Shown here piece by piece: positions 55,942 through 64,000 of a DNA stretch of 64,000 nt; the stretch's first letter is position 1, and each line of letters starts with the position of its first letter. The translations under genes were made by a program, and so were the position numbers. Source of the DNA: Roseateles depolymerans (GTDB lineage: Bacteria > Pseudomonadota > Gammaproteobacteria > Burkholderiales > Burkholderiaceae_C). The notes below the pieces were generated by a model. That model made no database searches. It was not told where the DNA came from and saw nothing but the letters and a program-made list of their open reading frames with translations. The DNA is taken from positions 15,548 through 79,547 of the forward strand of contig QFOD01000024.1 in the NCBI GenBank assembly GCA_003241055.1, given 5' to 3'.

Positions 55942-55965
55942 TGCGAAATCTCCTGATCGGGCCGA

Positions 55966-56271
55966 TTACCAGCTGGCCTTGACGACACCGGGGATGTCGC
56001 CCTTGAAGGCCAGTTCACGAATCTTGTTACGGGCGAGGCCGAACTTGCGGAACGTACCGCGCGGACGACCGGTCAGCTCGCAACGATTGCGCAGACGGGT
56101 GGGATAAGCGTTGCGCGGCAGCTTTTGCAGCTCGAGACGAGCGGCGTAGCGCTCTTCTTCGGACTTCTTGCTGTCGTCGATGATGGCCTTCAGTTCCGCG
56201 TACTTCTTGGCGAACTTGGCGACCAGCGCTTCGCGCTTCAGCTCACGTTGTTTGATCGAGAGTTTTGCCAC
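55966..56271 (-). CDS. rpsN: 30S ribosomal protein S14 (zinc-free form)
   Basis: A 101-residue long-form S14 with only one Cys ([20 protein letters not shown]), so it is the zinc-independent type. It ends [18 protein letters not shown]. It lies between rplE and rpsH as usual. Confidence 0.98.
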   Translation of the reverse strand: MAKLSIKQRELKREALVAKFAKKYAELKAIIDDSKKSEEERYAARLELQKLPRNAYPTRLRNRCELTGRPRGTFRKFGLARNKIRELAFKGDIPGVVKASW

Positions 56272-56279
56272 AGTTCACC

Positions 56280-56819
56280 TCAGTTCTTGAACGGGAACTT
56301 GAACGCGGCCAGCAATGCCTTGGCCTCGTCGTCCGTCTTGGCCGTCGTCGTGATGCTGATGTTCAGACCACGCAGAGCATCCACCTTGTCGTACTCGATT
56401 TCGGGGAAGATGATTTGCTCTTTGACGCCGATGTTGTAGTTGCCGCGACCATCAAAGGAACGGCCGGAAATACCACGGAAGTCGCGCACTCGCGGCAGCG
56501 CGATCGTCACGAAGCGATCCAGGAATTCATACATCTGGACGCCACGCAGCGTGACCATGCAACCGATGGGCACGTTGTCACGGATCTTGAAGCCGGCAAT
56601 GGCCTTCTTCGACTTCGTGATCACAGGCTTTTGGCCAGCGATCTTGGTCAGGTCGCCCACAGCGTGGTCCATGACCTTCTTGTCAGCCACCGCCTCGCTC
56701 ACGCCCATGTTCAGCGTGATCTTGGTGATGCGCGGCACTTCCATGATGGACTTGTAGCCGAACTTCTCGATGAGGCCGGGCACGACCTTTTCGCGGTAAT
56801 GCGTTTGCAAACGAGCCAT
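56280..56819 (-). CDS. rplE: 50S ribosomal protein L5
   Basis: A 179-residue 5S rRNA-binding protein. The start [20 protein letters not shown] at 56819 gives the family length. It contains [20 protein letters not shown] and the C-terminal [20 protein letters not shown]. It follows rplX by 10 bases. Confidence 0.99.
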   Translation of the reverse strand: MARLQTHYREKVVPGLIEKFGYKSIMEVPRITKITLNMGVSEAVADKKVMDHAVGDLTKIAGQKPVITKSKKAIAGFKIRDNVPIGCMVTLRGVQMYEFLDRFVTIALPRVRDFRGISGRSFDGRGNYNIGVKEQIIFPEIEYDKVDALRGLNISITTTAKTDDEAKALLAAFKFPFKN

Positions 56820-56829
56820 GTCGGACCTC

Positions 56830-57147
56830 TTACGCCTTGATCTCTTCGCCGGTCGACTTGTAAACGCGCACCTTCTTGCCGTCGTCAAGCAGCTTCACGC
56901 CCACTCGATCGGCCTTGCCGGATGCGGCGTTGAAGATCGCCACGTTGGATTGATGGATAGGCATGGTCTTGTCGACGACGCCGCCAGTGGTGCCCTTCAG
57001 CGGGTTGGGCTTGACGTGCTTCTTCACGACATTGACGCCTTCGACCACGATGTGGTCGGCATCGACGCGCGAGGCGACGACGCCACGCTTGCCCTTGTCG
57101 CGGCCGGTCAACACGATGACCTGATCGCCTTTACGAATCTTGTTCAT
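56830..57147 (-). CDS. rplX: 50S ribosomal protein L24
   Basis: A 105-residue assembly-initiator protein. The KOW motif is [24 protein letters not shown] (quoted in two parts), then [15 protein letters not shown]. It follows rplN by 21 bases in the spc operon. Confidence 0.98.
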   Translation of the reverse strand: MNKIRKGDQVIVLTGRDKGKRGVVASRVDADHIVVEGVNVVKKHVKPNPLKGTTGGVVDKTMPIHQSNVAIFNAASGKADRVGVKLLDDGKKVRVYKSTGEEIKA

Positions 57148-57168
57148 GGCTTACCTCAGTCGTTGGGC

Positions 57169-57537
57169 TCAGAGAACCTCAGGCGCCAGCGAAACGATCT
57201 TCATGAAGCGCTCGGTACGCAGTTCACGCGTCACGGGGCCAAAGATACGAGTGCCGATGGGCTCGAGCTTGCTGTTCAGCAGCACTGCGGCGTTGCCGTC
57301 GAACTTGACGAGAGAGCCGTCCTGACGACGAACGCCCTTGGCGGTGCGAACCACCACGGCGCTGTAAACCTCGCCCTTCTTCACGCGACCACGCGGCGCA
57401 GCATCCTTGATGCTGACCTTGATGATGTCGCCGATGTGCGCATAACGACGCTTGGAGCCGCCAAGCACCTTGATGCACATGACGGACTTCGCGCCAGTGT
57501 TGTCCGCGACGTCAAGCCGCGATTGCATTTGAATCAT
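57169..57537 (-). CDS. rplN: 50S ribosomal protein L14
   Basis: A 122-residue protein at the subunit interface. The start [20 protein letters not shown] at 57537 gives the family length. It contains [20 protein letters not shown] and ends [12 protein letters not shown]. It is the first gene of the spc operon, after a leader of about 165 bases from a strong promoter. Confidence 0.99.
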   Translation of the reverse strand: MIQMQSRLDVADNTGAKSVMCIKVLGGSKRRYAHIGDIIKVSIKDAAPRGRVKKGEVYSAVVVRTAKGVRRQDGSLVKFDGNAAVLLNSKLEPIGTRIFGPVTRELRTERFMKIVSLAPEVL

Positions 57538-57701
57538 GTCTGTCCCCAACTTGACCCGAAAGACGCCGCAAATGCAGCACCCATCGGTCAGTCTTGGGCC
57601 CGTAAGTCAAACGGCATGCGGCGTTGCACCACTTGCCGCCCAACGGTTGAGGGCGGATCCGAGGCCACGGCATGCGGAATGCATGCTTAGCGTTCGGCGA
57701 A
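57538..57701 (-). promoter_or_regulatory. spc operon leader with 11-base direct repeat
   Basis: The untranslated region between the spc promoter and rplN. The 11-base sequence ACGGCATGCGG (plus-strand reading) occurs at 57611-57621 and 57667-57677, and GCATGC-N5-GCATGC lies in the upstream part. The repeats could form alternative hairpins for translational feedback; this is inference. Confidence 0.4.
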
Positions 57702-57708
57702 GCTGCGC

Positions 57709-57737
57709 ATTATGCATTGGCTGGCATTCGCCGTCAA
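57709..57737 (-). promoter_or_regulatory. Sigma70 promoter of the spc operon
   Basis: On the minus strand TTGACG (57737-57732) and CATAAT (57714-57709) are spaced by exactly 17 bases; each hexamer matches the consensus at five of six positions. It lies 29 bases after the peroxiredoxin stop codon and drives rplN and the genes beyond. Confidence 0.75.
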
Positions 57738-57765
57738 TGCCTTGCGGCTAACTTTTTGCTGTGAC

Positions 57766-58275
57766 TTACAGCGCGCGAGCCTGCGCCAGCAAAGTGGCTG
57801 CGTCACTCACTTCAAACTTACCAGGCGCCTCGACATTGAGGGCGCGCACAACACCGTCCTTGACCAGCATCGAGTAGCGCTGCGACCGCACACCCATCCC
57901 GCGCGCAGTCAGATCGAGCGGAAGCCCGACGGCGCTGGTGAATGCGGCACTGCCGTCAGCCATCATGCGAACCTTGCCCGCCGTCTTCTGATCGCGCGCC
58001 CACGCGCCCATCACAAACGCGTCGTTGACCGAGATGCACCAGATCTCGTCCACGCCGGCCGCCTTGAGTTCTGCGGCAAGGCCGACATAGCCCGGCACAT
58101 GTTGAGCGGAACAGGTCGGCGTAAACGCACCAGGCAAAGCGAAGATTGCGACGATCTTGCCGGCCACCGTCTTCTGGATATCAAAGCTGTTTGGCCCGAG
58201 CGAGCACCCCTCGCCCTCGACCTCATAGAACTCCTGCAGCGTCCCAGCAGGCAGCTTGTCTCCGACCTTGATCAT
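57766..58275 (-). CDS. Peroxiredoxin, Prx5 type
   Basis: A 169-residue thiol peroxidase. The peroxidatic Cys55 is in ALPGAFTPTCSAQHVPGY, the Prx5-family signature, and other Cys residues (C24, and one in EIWCISVND) could serve for resolution; the Arg in GVRSQRYSMLV completes the active site. It reduces H2O2 and organic peroxides, probably with glutathione or thioredoxin. It lies between the S10 and spc operons, flanked by a terminator upstream and the spc promoter downstream, so it is set apart from both. Confidence 0.93.
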   Translation of the reverse strand: MIKVGDKLPAGTLQEFYEVEGEGCSLGPNSFDIQKTVAGKIVAIFALPGAFTPTCSAQHVPGYVGLAAELKAAGVDEIWCISVNDAFVMGAWARDQKTAGKVRMMADGSAAFTSAVGLPLDLTARGMGVRSQRYSMLVKDGVVRALNVEAPGKFEVSDAATLLAQARAL

Positions 58276-58312
58276 GAAGCTTCTCCGTCAGTAGTAATTC
58301 GAGACACAACGT

Positions 58313-58348
58313 AAAAAGCCGGCACGCCAGTTTCCCAGCGTGCCGGCT
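58313..58348 (-). terminator. Terminator of the S10 operon after rpsQ
   Basis: A perfect 11-base stem, AGCCGGCACGC (58317-58327) with GCGTGCCGGCT (58338-58348), and a 10-base loop is followed on the minus strand by a TTTTT run. It lies 30 bases after the rpsQ stop and only 37 bases before the peroxiredoxin ATG. Confidence 0.9.
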
Positions 58349-58378
58349 TGTTCGGCAATCATCCGTAAAAACGGACGA

Positions 58379-58648
58379 TTAGACGATCTGGGCCTTCTCG
58401 ACCAGACGCGTCACCACCCAAGACTTGGTCTTGGAGATGGGGCGGCTTTCGCTGATCTCGACCACGTCGCCCAGCTTGTACTCACCCTTTTCGTCATGGG
58501 CGTGGTACTTGCGCGAACGGGCCACGATCTTGCCGTAGAGCTCGTGCTTGGCACGACGCTCAACCAGCACGGTCACGGTCTTGGCGCGGGCGTCGCTGAC
58601 GACCTTACCAACCAGCGTGCGAGCCTTCTTCACTTGGGCCTCAGTCAT
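58379..58648 (-). CDS. rpsQ: 30S ribosomal protein S17
   Basis: An 89-residue OB-fold protein. It contains [20 protein letters not shown] and [20 protein letters not shown]. The ATG overlaps the rpmC stop (ATGA). It is the last gene of the S10 operon here. Confidence 0.98.
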   Translation of the reverse strand: MTEAQVKKARTLVGKVVSDARAKTVTVLVERRAKHELYGKIVARSRKYHAHDEKGEYKLGDVVEISESRPISKTKSWVVTRLVEKAQIV

Positions 58649-58845
58649 TTCGCGGCCTCCTTCTTCTTCTCGGCCAGGATGGTCTTGGCACGAGCGATGT
58701 CGCGGCGGGTCTTGCCCAGCACCGACGTGTTGGTCAGCTGCTGGGTTGCCTTTTGCATGCGCAGGCCGAAGTGGGCCTTCAGCAGATCGGTCACTTCCTT
58801 CTCGAGGGCAGCGACGTCCTTGGCGCGGAGTTCAGATGCTTTCAT
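58645..58845 (-). CDS. rpmC: 50S ribosomal protein L29
   Basis: A 66-residue helical hairpin at the peptide-exit site. The start [20 protein letters not shown] at 58845 gives the family length, and [19 protein letters not shown] is the conserved C-terminal helix. It follows rplP by 14 bases. Confidence 0.97.
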   Translation of the reverse strand: MKASELRAKDVAALEKEVTDLLKAHFGLRMQKATQQLTNTSVLGKTRRDIARAKTILAEKKKEAAK

Positions 58846-58859
58846 GGGTGTCCTCCAGT

Positions 58860-59276
58860 TCAGGTGCCGACCTGGCGGGCCACGAAGGTGCAACGCAGCG
58901 GCAGCTTGGCAGCCGCCAGCGTGAACGCCTCACGAGCGAGTTGCTCGGGCACGCCGTTGATCTCGTAGAGCACCTTGCCGGGCTGGATTTCAGCCACGTA
59001 GTACTCCGGGTTGCCCTTACCGTTACCCATACGGACTTCGGCGGGCTTTTCCGAGATCGGCTTGTCCGGGAAGATGCGGATGAAGATCCGACCACCGCGC
59101 TTGATGTGACGCGAGATCGCGCGGCGAGCCGCTTCGATCTGGCGGGCCGTCAGACGGCCGCGCTCGGTGGCCTTGAGGCCGAAATCACCGAAAGACACCG
59201 AGGCGCCACGGGTCGCAATACCAGTATTGCGGCCCTTCTGCTCCTTGCGGTATTTACGACGAGCGGGTTGCAGCAT
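58860..59276 (-). CDS. rplP: 50S ribosomal protein L16
   Basis: A 138-residue protein near the A site. It starts [20 protein letters not shown] and contains [20 protein letters not shown] and [19 protein letters not shown]. It follows rpsC by 2 bases. Confidence 0.99.
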   Translation of the reverse strand: MLQPARRKYRKEQKGRNTGIATRGASVSFGDFGLKATERGRLTARQIEAARRAISRHIKRGGRIFIRIFPDKPISEKPAEVRMGNGKGNPEYYVAEIQPGKVLYEINGVPEQLAREAFTLAAAKLPLRCTFVARQVGT

Positions 59277-59278
59277 GC

Positions 59279-60136
59279 TTATTCTCCTTTCGCCTCACCG
59301 GCGGCGGGAGCCTTGCGGATCACACGCTTCGCGGCGGGCTTGGCTGCGTCGCCCGAGGGGGCGCCGGCAGCGGGCTGGTCTGCTCCGTCACGACCACCGC
59401 GGTCGCCCGGACGGCCGCGGCCACCCGGAGCGCCCGGACGGGCGTTACGACGCGGGCGACGATCGTCTTCGGCGCCAGCGGGAGTGTTGATGACAGGCGC
59501 CTCGCCATTGGCCAGACGGTCACCGCGGTAGACCCAAACCTTGACGCCGATGACGCCGTAGGTGGTCTTGGCTTCGGAGAAGCCGTAGTCGATGTCAGCC
59601 TTCAGGGTGTGCAGGGGCACACGACCTTCGCGATACCACTCGGTACGAGCGATTTCGATGCCGTTCAGACGGCCGGCGGACATGATCTTGATGCCCTGGG
59701 CGCCCAGGCGCATGGCGTTCTGCATCGCGCGCTTCATGGCACGACGGAACATGATGCGCTTTTCCAACTGCTGGGTGATCGAGTCGGCGATCAGCTGAGC
59801 ATCGACTTCAGGCTTGCGCACTTCTTCGATGTTCACGGCCACCGGCACGCCCAGACGCTTGGTCAGTTCGGCCTTCAGGTTCTCGATGTCTTCGCCCTTC
59901 TTGCCGATCACGACGCCCGGACGAGCCGAGAAGATCGTGATGCGGGCGTTCTTGGCGGGGCGCTCGATCAGGATGCGCGAGACGGCGGCATTCTTGAGCT
60001 TGGCCTTCAGGTAGTCACGAACCTGCAGATCTTCAGCCAGCATGCTGGCGAAGTTTTGGTTGTTGGCGTACCAGCGGGAAGCCCAGTTACGGGTGACGGG
60101 CAGGCGGAAGCCAACCGGATGGATTTTCTGTCCCAT
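59279..60136 (-). CDS. rpsC: 30S ribosomal protein S3 with long charged tail
   Basis: A 285-residue protein, about 50 residues longer than the enterobacterial form. The KH domain reads [20 protein letters not shown] and the C-terminal core has [20 protein letters not shown]. From about residue 217 a low-complexity tail rich in Arg, Gly, Pro and Ala follows (for example [17 protein letters not shown]), ending in Lys/Ala. The core contacts mRNA at the entry tunnel; the tail is probably disordered. Confidence 0.98.
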   Translation of the reverse strand: MGQKIHPVGFRLPVTRNWASRWYANNQNFASMLAEDLQVRDYLKAKLKNAAVSRILIERPAKNARITIFSARPGVVIGKKGEDIENLKAELTKRLGVPVAVNIEEVRKPEVDAQLIADSITQQLEKRIMFRRAMKRAMQNAMRLGAQGIKIMSAGRLNGIEIARTEWYREGRVPLHTLKADIDYGFSEAKTTYGVIGVKVWVYRGDRLANGEAPVINTPAGAEDDRRPRRNARPGAPGGRGRPGDRGGRDGADQPAAGAPSGDAAKPAAKRVIRKAPAAGEAKGE

Positions 60137-60151
60137 AGTCTTCCTAGTGCC

Positions 60152-60481
60152 TCAGTTACCGACCGACACGAAGATGTGGCAGGTGGGCTTGCTGATGCGA
60201 TTGCCACGACCCTTTGCGCGGGCCGAGAAACGCTTCAGGGTGGCGCCCTGCTCCACGTAGATCGAGGTGACCTTCAGCTCATCAATGTCAGCGCCGTCGT
60301 TGTGCTCGGCGTTGGCGATGGCGCTTTCCAGCGCCTTCTTGATGATGACAGCAGCCTTCTTCTGGGTGAACGCCAGGATGTTGAGCGCCTGGTCCACCTT
60401 CTTGCCACGGATCAGGTCCGCCACCAGGCGGCCCTTGTCACAAGACAGGCGAACGCCGCGAACGATTGCTTTGGTTTCCAT
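60152..60481 (-). CDS. rplV: 50S ribosomal protein L22
   Basis: A 109-residue protein lining the exit tunnel. It starts [20 protein letters not shown], with AAGGA 9 bases upstream of this ATG; an in-frame ATG three codons earlier is too close to the same site. [12 protein letters not shown] ends the protein. It lies between rpsS and rpsC. Confidence 0.97.
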   Translation of the reverse strand: METKAIVRGVRLSCDKGRLVADLIRGKKVDQALNILAFTQKKAAVIIKKALESAIANAEHNDGADIDELKVTSIYVEQGATLKRFSARAKGRGNRISKPTCHIFVSVGN

Positions 60482-60492
60482 CGTCGGCATCC

Positions 60493-60771
60493 TTACTTCT
60501 TCCCGGCCTTCTTGTCGGCCGGGTGGCCCTTGAAGGTGCGGGTCAGTGCGAATTCACCCAGTTTGTGGCCGACCATCTGGTCAGACACATAGACCGGCAC
60601 GTGCTGCTTGCCGTTGTGCACAGCGATCGTCAGACCGATGAACTCGGGCAGGATCGTCGAGCGACGCGACCAGGTCTTGATGGGCTTCTTGTCCTTGATA
60701 GCCACGGCCTTGTCGACCTTGGCCATCAGGTGATGGTCCACGAAAGGACCCTTCTTGAGGGAACGAGCCAT
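60493..60771 (-). CDS. rpsS: 30S ribosomal protein S19
   Basis: A 92-residue protein of the 30S head. It starts [20 protein letters not shown] and contains [20 protein letters not shown] and [20 protein letters not shown]. It follows rplB by 15 bases. Confidence 0.99.
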   Translation of the reverse strand: MARSLKKGPFVDHHLMAKVDKAVAIKDKKPIKTWSRRSTILPEFIGLTIAVHNGKQHVPVYVSDQMVGHKLGEFALTRTFKGHPADKKAGKK

Positions 60772-60786
60772 TTCCGACTTCCCTTC

Positions 60787-61611
60787 TTACTTCTTGCGAC
60801 GCGAGACGATGAACGTCTGCGTACGCTTGTTGTTGCGAGTGCGGTAGCCCTTGGTCATCGTGTTCCACGGGGACACGGGGACCTGACCCTCACCAGTACG
60901 GCCTTCACCACCACCGTGCGGGTGATCCACCGGGTTCATGGCAACGCCACGGACCGTCGGACGGATGCCCTTCCAGCGGATCGCGCCAGCCTTGCCGTAT
61001 TGGCGCAGGCTGTGCTCTTCGTTGCTCACTTCACCGATGGTGGCGCGGCAATCGATGTGCACGCGGCGAACTTCACCGGAGCGCAGACGGATCTGAGCGT
61101 AGACACCTTCACGAGCCATCAGAACGGCGGACGTGCCGGCCGAGCGGATGATCTGCGCACCCTTGCCGGGCAGCAGCTCGATGCAGTGAATGGTCGAACC
61201 CACGGGGATGTTGCGGATGGGCAGCGTGTTGCCGGCCTTGATCGGCGCTTCAGCGCCGCTCAGCAGCGTGGCACCAACTTCCAGACCACGCGGCGCGATC
61301 ACGTAACGGCGCTCACCGTCGGCGTAGCACACCAGAGCGATGTGGGCCGTGCGGTTCGGGTCGTACTCGATGCGTTCAACCTTGGCGGGAATGCCGTCCT
61401 TGTTGCGCTTGAAGTCGACGACGCGATAGTGGTGCTTGTGGCCACCACCCTTGTGACGCATCGTGATGTGACCGTTGTTGTTACGGCCAGACTTCTGCTT
61501 CTGGGGCTCCAGCAGCGAAGCTTCGGGAGCGCCCTTGTGCAGGTGCTTGTGCACCACCTTCACCACGGCACGGCGGCCAGGCGAAGTCGGCTTGACTTTG
61601 ACGATGGCCAT
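60787..61611 (-). CDS. rplB: 50S ribosomal protein L2
   Basis: A 274-residue protein needed for subunit joining and peptidyl transfer. It contains [20 protein letters not shown] and the active-centre region [20 protein letters not shown]. It follows rplW directly. Confidence 0.99.
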   Translation of the reverse strand: MAIVKVKPTSPGRRAVVKVVHKHLHKGAPEASLLEPQKQKSGRNNNGHITMRHKGGGHKHHYRVVDFKRNKDGIPAKVERIEYDPNRTAHIALVCYADGERRYVIAPRGLEVGATLLSGAEAPIKAGNTLPIRNIPVGSTIHCIELLPGKGAQIIRSAGTSAVLMAREGVYAQIRLRSGEVRRVHIDCRATIGEVSNEEHSLRQYGKAGAIRWKGIRPTVRGVAMNPVDHPHGGGEGRTGEGQVPVSPWNTMTKGYRTRNNKRTQTFIVSRRKK

Positions 61612-61926
61612 TTACGCGGCCTCCCCGGAGAAGTTGAGCTCTTGACCCGCCTTCAGGGCCACATAGGCCTTCTTGACGTGGTCACGGCGGCCGACGCGGC
61701 CACCAAAGCGCTTGGTCTTGCCCTTCACGTTCACCACGCTGACGGACTCGACCTCAACCTTGAACATCAGTTCAACGGCGGCCTTGATTTCCGGCTTGGT
61801 CGCATCGCGCAGGACCTTGAACAGCACCTGGTTGTGCTTCTCGGCAACCTGCGTGGCCTTTTCGGACACGATGGGCGCGAGCAGCACCTGGGCCAGACGG
61901 CCCTCAGCAAACTTGGGGGCGCTCAT
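61612..61926 (-). CDS. rplW: 50S ribosomal protein L23
   Basis: A 104-residue protein at the tunnel exit that docks trigger factor and SRP. It contains [20 protein letters not shown] and [20 protein letters not shown]. The ATG overlaps the rplD stop by 4 bases (ATGA). Confidence 0.98.
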   Translation of the reverse strand: MSAPKFAEGRLAQVLLAPIVSEKATQVAEKHNQVLFKVLRDATKPEIKAAVELMFKVEVESVSVVNVKGKTKRFGGRVGRRDHVKKAYVALKAGQELNFSGEAA

Positions 61927-62543
61927 GCCAGCATCTCCTTGAGTTGCTCGACCGCAGCCTTGGTCACCAGCACCTTCTTGTAGAAGACGAGGGACAGCGG
62001 ATCGGCGTAACGCGGCTCGACGACCAGCACGTTGGCCAGGTTGCGCGAGGCCAGAGCGAGGTTGTCGTCCACGGTGTCGGCAATGACCATCACCGAGTCC
62101 AGACCCATGGCCTTGAACTTGGCGGCCAGCAGCTTGGTCTTGGGGGCTTCGATAGAGATCGAATCCACCACCGCCAGGCGGCCTTCGCGGGCCAGTTGCG
62201 ACAGGATCGCAGCCATACCGGCGCGGTACATCTTCTTGTTCAGCTTGTGCGAGAAGTTCTCGTCAGGCATGTTCGGGAAGATGCGACCGCCCCCGCGCCA
62301 CAGCGGCGACGAGGTCATACCGGCGCGAGCGCGGCCGGTGCCCTTCTGGCGGAAAGGCTTCTTGGTCGAGTGATGGACCTGTTCGCGGTCCTTCTGGGCA
62401 CGGGTGCCCTGACGCGCGTTGGCCTGATAGGCAACGACGACCTGGTGAACCAGGGCTTCGTTGTAGTCGCGAGCAAACACGGTATCAGGCGCGTCCACCT
62501 TGGCGGTGGCCTGACCCTGCTCATTCAGGAGCTCGAGCTGCAT
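61923..62543 (-). CDS. rplD: 50S ribosomal protein L4
   Basis: A 206-residue protein with the internal loop into the tunnel ([20 protein letters not shown]). In enterobacteria it also represses the S10 operon. The ATG overlaps the rplC stop (TGATG). Confidence 0.99.
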   Translation of the reverse strand: MQLELLNEQGQATAKVDAPDTVFARDYNEALVHQVVVAYQANARQGTRAQKDREQVHHSTKKPFRQKGTGRARAGMTSSPLWRGGGRIFPNMPDENFSHKLNKKMYRAGMAAILSQLAREGRLAVVDSISIEAPKTKLLAAKFKAMGLDSVMVIADTVDDNLALASRNLANVLVVEPRYADPLSLVFYKKVLVTKAAVEQLKEMLA

Positions 62544-63214
62544 CAGTTGGCTCCCTTCTTGAGCTTCACCTTGACGGCGGGACGAACGACCACGTGGCCG
62601 TTCTTGGCGCCCGGCACCGCACCGCGGACCAGCAGCAGCGAACGAGCTTCGTCCACGCGCACGATGTCCAGGTTTTGAGTGGTGACGGTTTCGTCGCCCA
62701 TGTGGCCCGTCATCTTCTTGCCAGGGAACACGCGGCCCGGGTCCTGAGCCATCGAGATGGAGCCCGGAACATTGTGGGAACGGCTGTTACCGTGGGAAGC
62801 GCGCTGCGAACCGAAGTTGTGGCGCTTGATGGTGCCCGCGTAGCCCTTACCGATGGAGGTGCCCTGCACGTCCACCAGCTGGCCGGCAGCGAACAGCGTG
62901 ACCGGAACAGTCGCACCAGCTTGATACTGGGCAGCGATGTCGGCCTCAACGCGGAATTCCTTCAGGACTTCACCAGCTTCGACACCCGCCTTGGCGAGGT
63001 GGCCGGCTTCCGGCTTGGTCACGCGCGATGCCTTGCGCGTACCGAACGCCACTTGAATGGCGCTGTAGCCGTCGATCTCTTCGGTCTTGATCTGGGTCAC
63101 GCGGTTGTTGGACACATCCAGCACCGTCACAGGGATGGCGTCGCCATCGTCCGTGAAGATGCGCATCATGCCCACCTTGCGGCCCAGCAATCCGAGACGA
63201 TTGCTAAGACTCAT
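62543..63214 (-). CDS. rplC: 50S ribosomal protein L3
   Basis: A 223-residue protein. The start [20 protein letters not shown] at 63214 has a GGAGAAAA site upstream. The central [20 protein letters not shown] loop reaches the peptidyl-transferase centre. Here rplC is the first gene of its transcript, because a terminator and promoter lie between it and rpsJ. Confidence 0.99.
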   Translation of the reverse strand: MSLSNRLGLLGRKVGMMRIFTDDGDAIPVTVLDVSNNRVTQIKTEEIDGYSAIQVAFGTRKASRVTKPEAGHLAKAGVEAGEVLKEFRVEADIAAQYQAGATVPVTLFAAGQLVDVQGTSIGKGYAGTIKRHNFGSQRASHGNSRSHNVPGSISMAQDPGRVFPGKKMTGHMGDETVTTQNLDIVRVDEARSLLLVRGAVPGAKNGHVVVRPAVKVKLKKGAN

Positions 63215-63374
63215 GTTTTTCTCCAGCCCCGGCAACTTGCACCGCCGAAGCTATTGCGAACACCCGACATCGATTGGCCGGGCTGACCTGCCTGACACTT
63301 GCCTCGCCCAAACCGGACAAAACAAGCTCAAGCGCGAACCCCGAATCAACCAGAGTTGACCCGGAAAGACAGCG
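63215..63374 (-). promoter_or_regulatory. Leader of the rplC-rpsQ operon
   Basis: About 154 bases of untranslated sequence between the promoter at 63375-63404 and rplC. It contains no gene. An L4-responsive attenuation leader, as upstream of the enterobacterial S10 operon, is possible, but I found no recognisable match to it. Confidence 0.35.
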
Positions 63375-63404
63375 AGTATAGCCCGCACCGCGCCAAAGAC
63401 GCAA
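63375..63404 (-). promoter_or_regulatory. Probable sigma70 promoter for rplC-rpsQ
   Basis: On the minus strand TTGCGT (63404-63399) and TATACT (63380-63375) are spaced by 18 bases; the -10 box matches at five of six positions. It lies just after the rpsJ terminator. Confidence 0.55.
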
Positions 63405-63420
63405 GCGGCCATGCTGCCGC

Positions 63421-63457
63421 CAAGAACAAAGCCCCGGGGGCTTGCGCACCCCGGGGC
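63421..63457 (-). terminator. Terminator after rpsJ
   Basis: A 9-base perfect stem, GCCCCGGGG (63431-63439) with CCCCGGGGC (63449-63457), and a 9-base loop is followed on the minus strand by TTTGTTCTT. It lies 20 bases after the rpsJ stop, so rpsJ ends a transcript shared with tuf. Confidence 0.85.
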
Positions 63458-63477
63458 CTCTTCGAGCCTCAGTCGTA

Positions 63478-63789
63478 TTACTGCAGCTTGATCTCGACGT
63501 CCACGCCGGCCGGCAGGTCCAGCTTCATCAGCGCATCAACCGTCTTGTCGGTCGGGTCGACGATGTCCATCAGACGCTGGTGGGTGCGGATCTCGAACTG
63601 GTCGCGCGACGTCTTGTTGACGTGCGGCGAGCGCAGGATGTCGAAACGCTCCATGCGGGTCGGCAGGGGCACCGGGCCCTTGACGATGGCGCCGGTACGC
63701 TTGGCGGTCTCGACGATCTCGAGGGCCGACTGGTCGATCAGCTTGTAATCAAACGCCTTCAGGCGAATGCGGATCTTTTGCTTCTGCAT
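63478..63789 (-). CDS. rpsJ: 30S ribosomal protein S10
   Basis: A 103-residue protein that also binds NusB in antitermination. The start [20 protein letters not shown] at 63789 gives the family length; [20 protein letters not shown] is conserved. It follows tuf by 66 bases. Confidence 0.99.
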   Translation of the reverse strand: MQKQKIRIRLKAFDYKLIDQSALEIVETAKRTGAIVKGPVPLPTRMERFDILRSPHVNKTSRDQFEIRTHQRLMDIVDPTDKTVDALMKLDLPAGVDVEIKLQ

Positions 63790-63855
63790 GACGATTCCTT
63801 CAAAGAACGATTGCTTTGCGCCGCACCCGTGGTGCGGCGCGCAGAGCAAAAGTGA

Positions 63856-64000
63856 TTACTCGATGATCGTGGCGACGACGCCCGAACCGACGGTGCGGCC
63901 ACCTTCACGGATAGCAAAGCGCAGGCCTTGCTCCATGGCGATCGGCGCGATCAGCTTCACGGTGATGCCGACGTTGTCGCCAGGCATGACCATTTCCTTG
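63856..64000 (-). CDS. tuf: Elongation factor Tu, C-terminal part (runs off window)
   Basis: The last 47 codons of EF-Tu, read on the minus strand: [20 protein letters not shown], then [20 protein letters not shown] and VVATIIE. This is domain 3, which contacts aminoacyl-tRNA. The stop is TAA at 63856-63858. It is upstream of rpsJ as is usual in proteobacteria. Confidence 0.98.
   Translation of the reverse strand, partial: KEMVMPGDNVGITVKLIAPIAMEQGLRFAIREGGRTVGSGVVATIIE

Overview
The window is GC-rich chromosomal DNA of a betaproteobacterium of the order Burkholderiales, most likely of the Roseateles/Mitsuaria/Rubrivivax/Leptothrix kind. This is inferred from gene content and order: an S10-spc-alpha ribosomal cluster that carries infA, a short H-NS-type protein, a trimeric porin ending in Phe, a PHA-system protein, and the initiator tRNA beyond rplQ. 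No insertion sequence, integrase, phage gene or CRISPR array was seen. No gene-free gap exceeds 300 bases; the gaps of 200-300 bases are described as leaders or regulatory regions.

Region 1 (1-12.8 kb) is metabolic. It begins with a truncated ABC ATPase divergent from a TetR regulator. A TPR protein follows, then two tandem paralogous small exported proteins of unknown function. Next is a neutral-lipid module: wax ester synthase/DGAT divergent from an acyl-CoA-binding protein, then a PHA-system protein. After that come an aldo/keto reductase, a coupled minus-strand set (molybdopterin oxidoreductase, lipoprotein metallopeptidase, GNAT acetyltransferase), an exported alpha/beta hydrolase, an SDR divergent from a LysR regulator, and an AhpD-like protein divergent from a MocR regulator.

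Region 2 (14.2-25.0 kb) holds a chemoreceptor and a TctDE/GtrS-GltR-like two-component system divergent from a sugar-binding protein and ABC ATPase pair. That pair lacks the two permease genes that normally lie between its parts. A minus-strand operon follows with an amidohydrolase, a DoxX protein and a protein that looks like a histidine kinase stripped of its catalytic residues. An XapX protein and an isochorismatase-family hydrolase complete the region.

Region 3 (25.1-38.5 kb) is a signalling island. It contains a NarL-type regulator with a degenerate receiver, a canonical NarL regulator, a beta-propeller sensor kinase, a porin, a 1613-residue CHASE/PAS/hybrid/HPt kinase, a second REC-REC-PAS-kinase protein, and an H-NS-like protein.

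Region 4 (38.6-47.9 kb) has an Old Yellow Enzyme reductase and an atypical SDR divergent from a LysR regulator, a PlsC-type acyltransferase, and an AraC regulator divergent from a three-gene drug-efflux operon (MFS, membrane fusion protein, outer-membrane lipoprotein).

Region 5 (47.9-64.0 kb) is entirely on the minus strand. In the direction of transcription it reads tuf (partial), rpsJ, the rest of the S10 operon (rplC to rpsQ), a peroxiredoxin gene, the spc operon (rplN to rpmJ), the alpha operon (rpsM to rplQ), and two identical initiator tRNA genes. Terminators and sigma70-like promoters readable in the gaps split the cluster into separate units: tuf-rpsJ, rplC-rpsQ, the peroxiredoxin, rplN onward with an extra promoter before rpsD, and the tRNAs.
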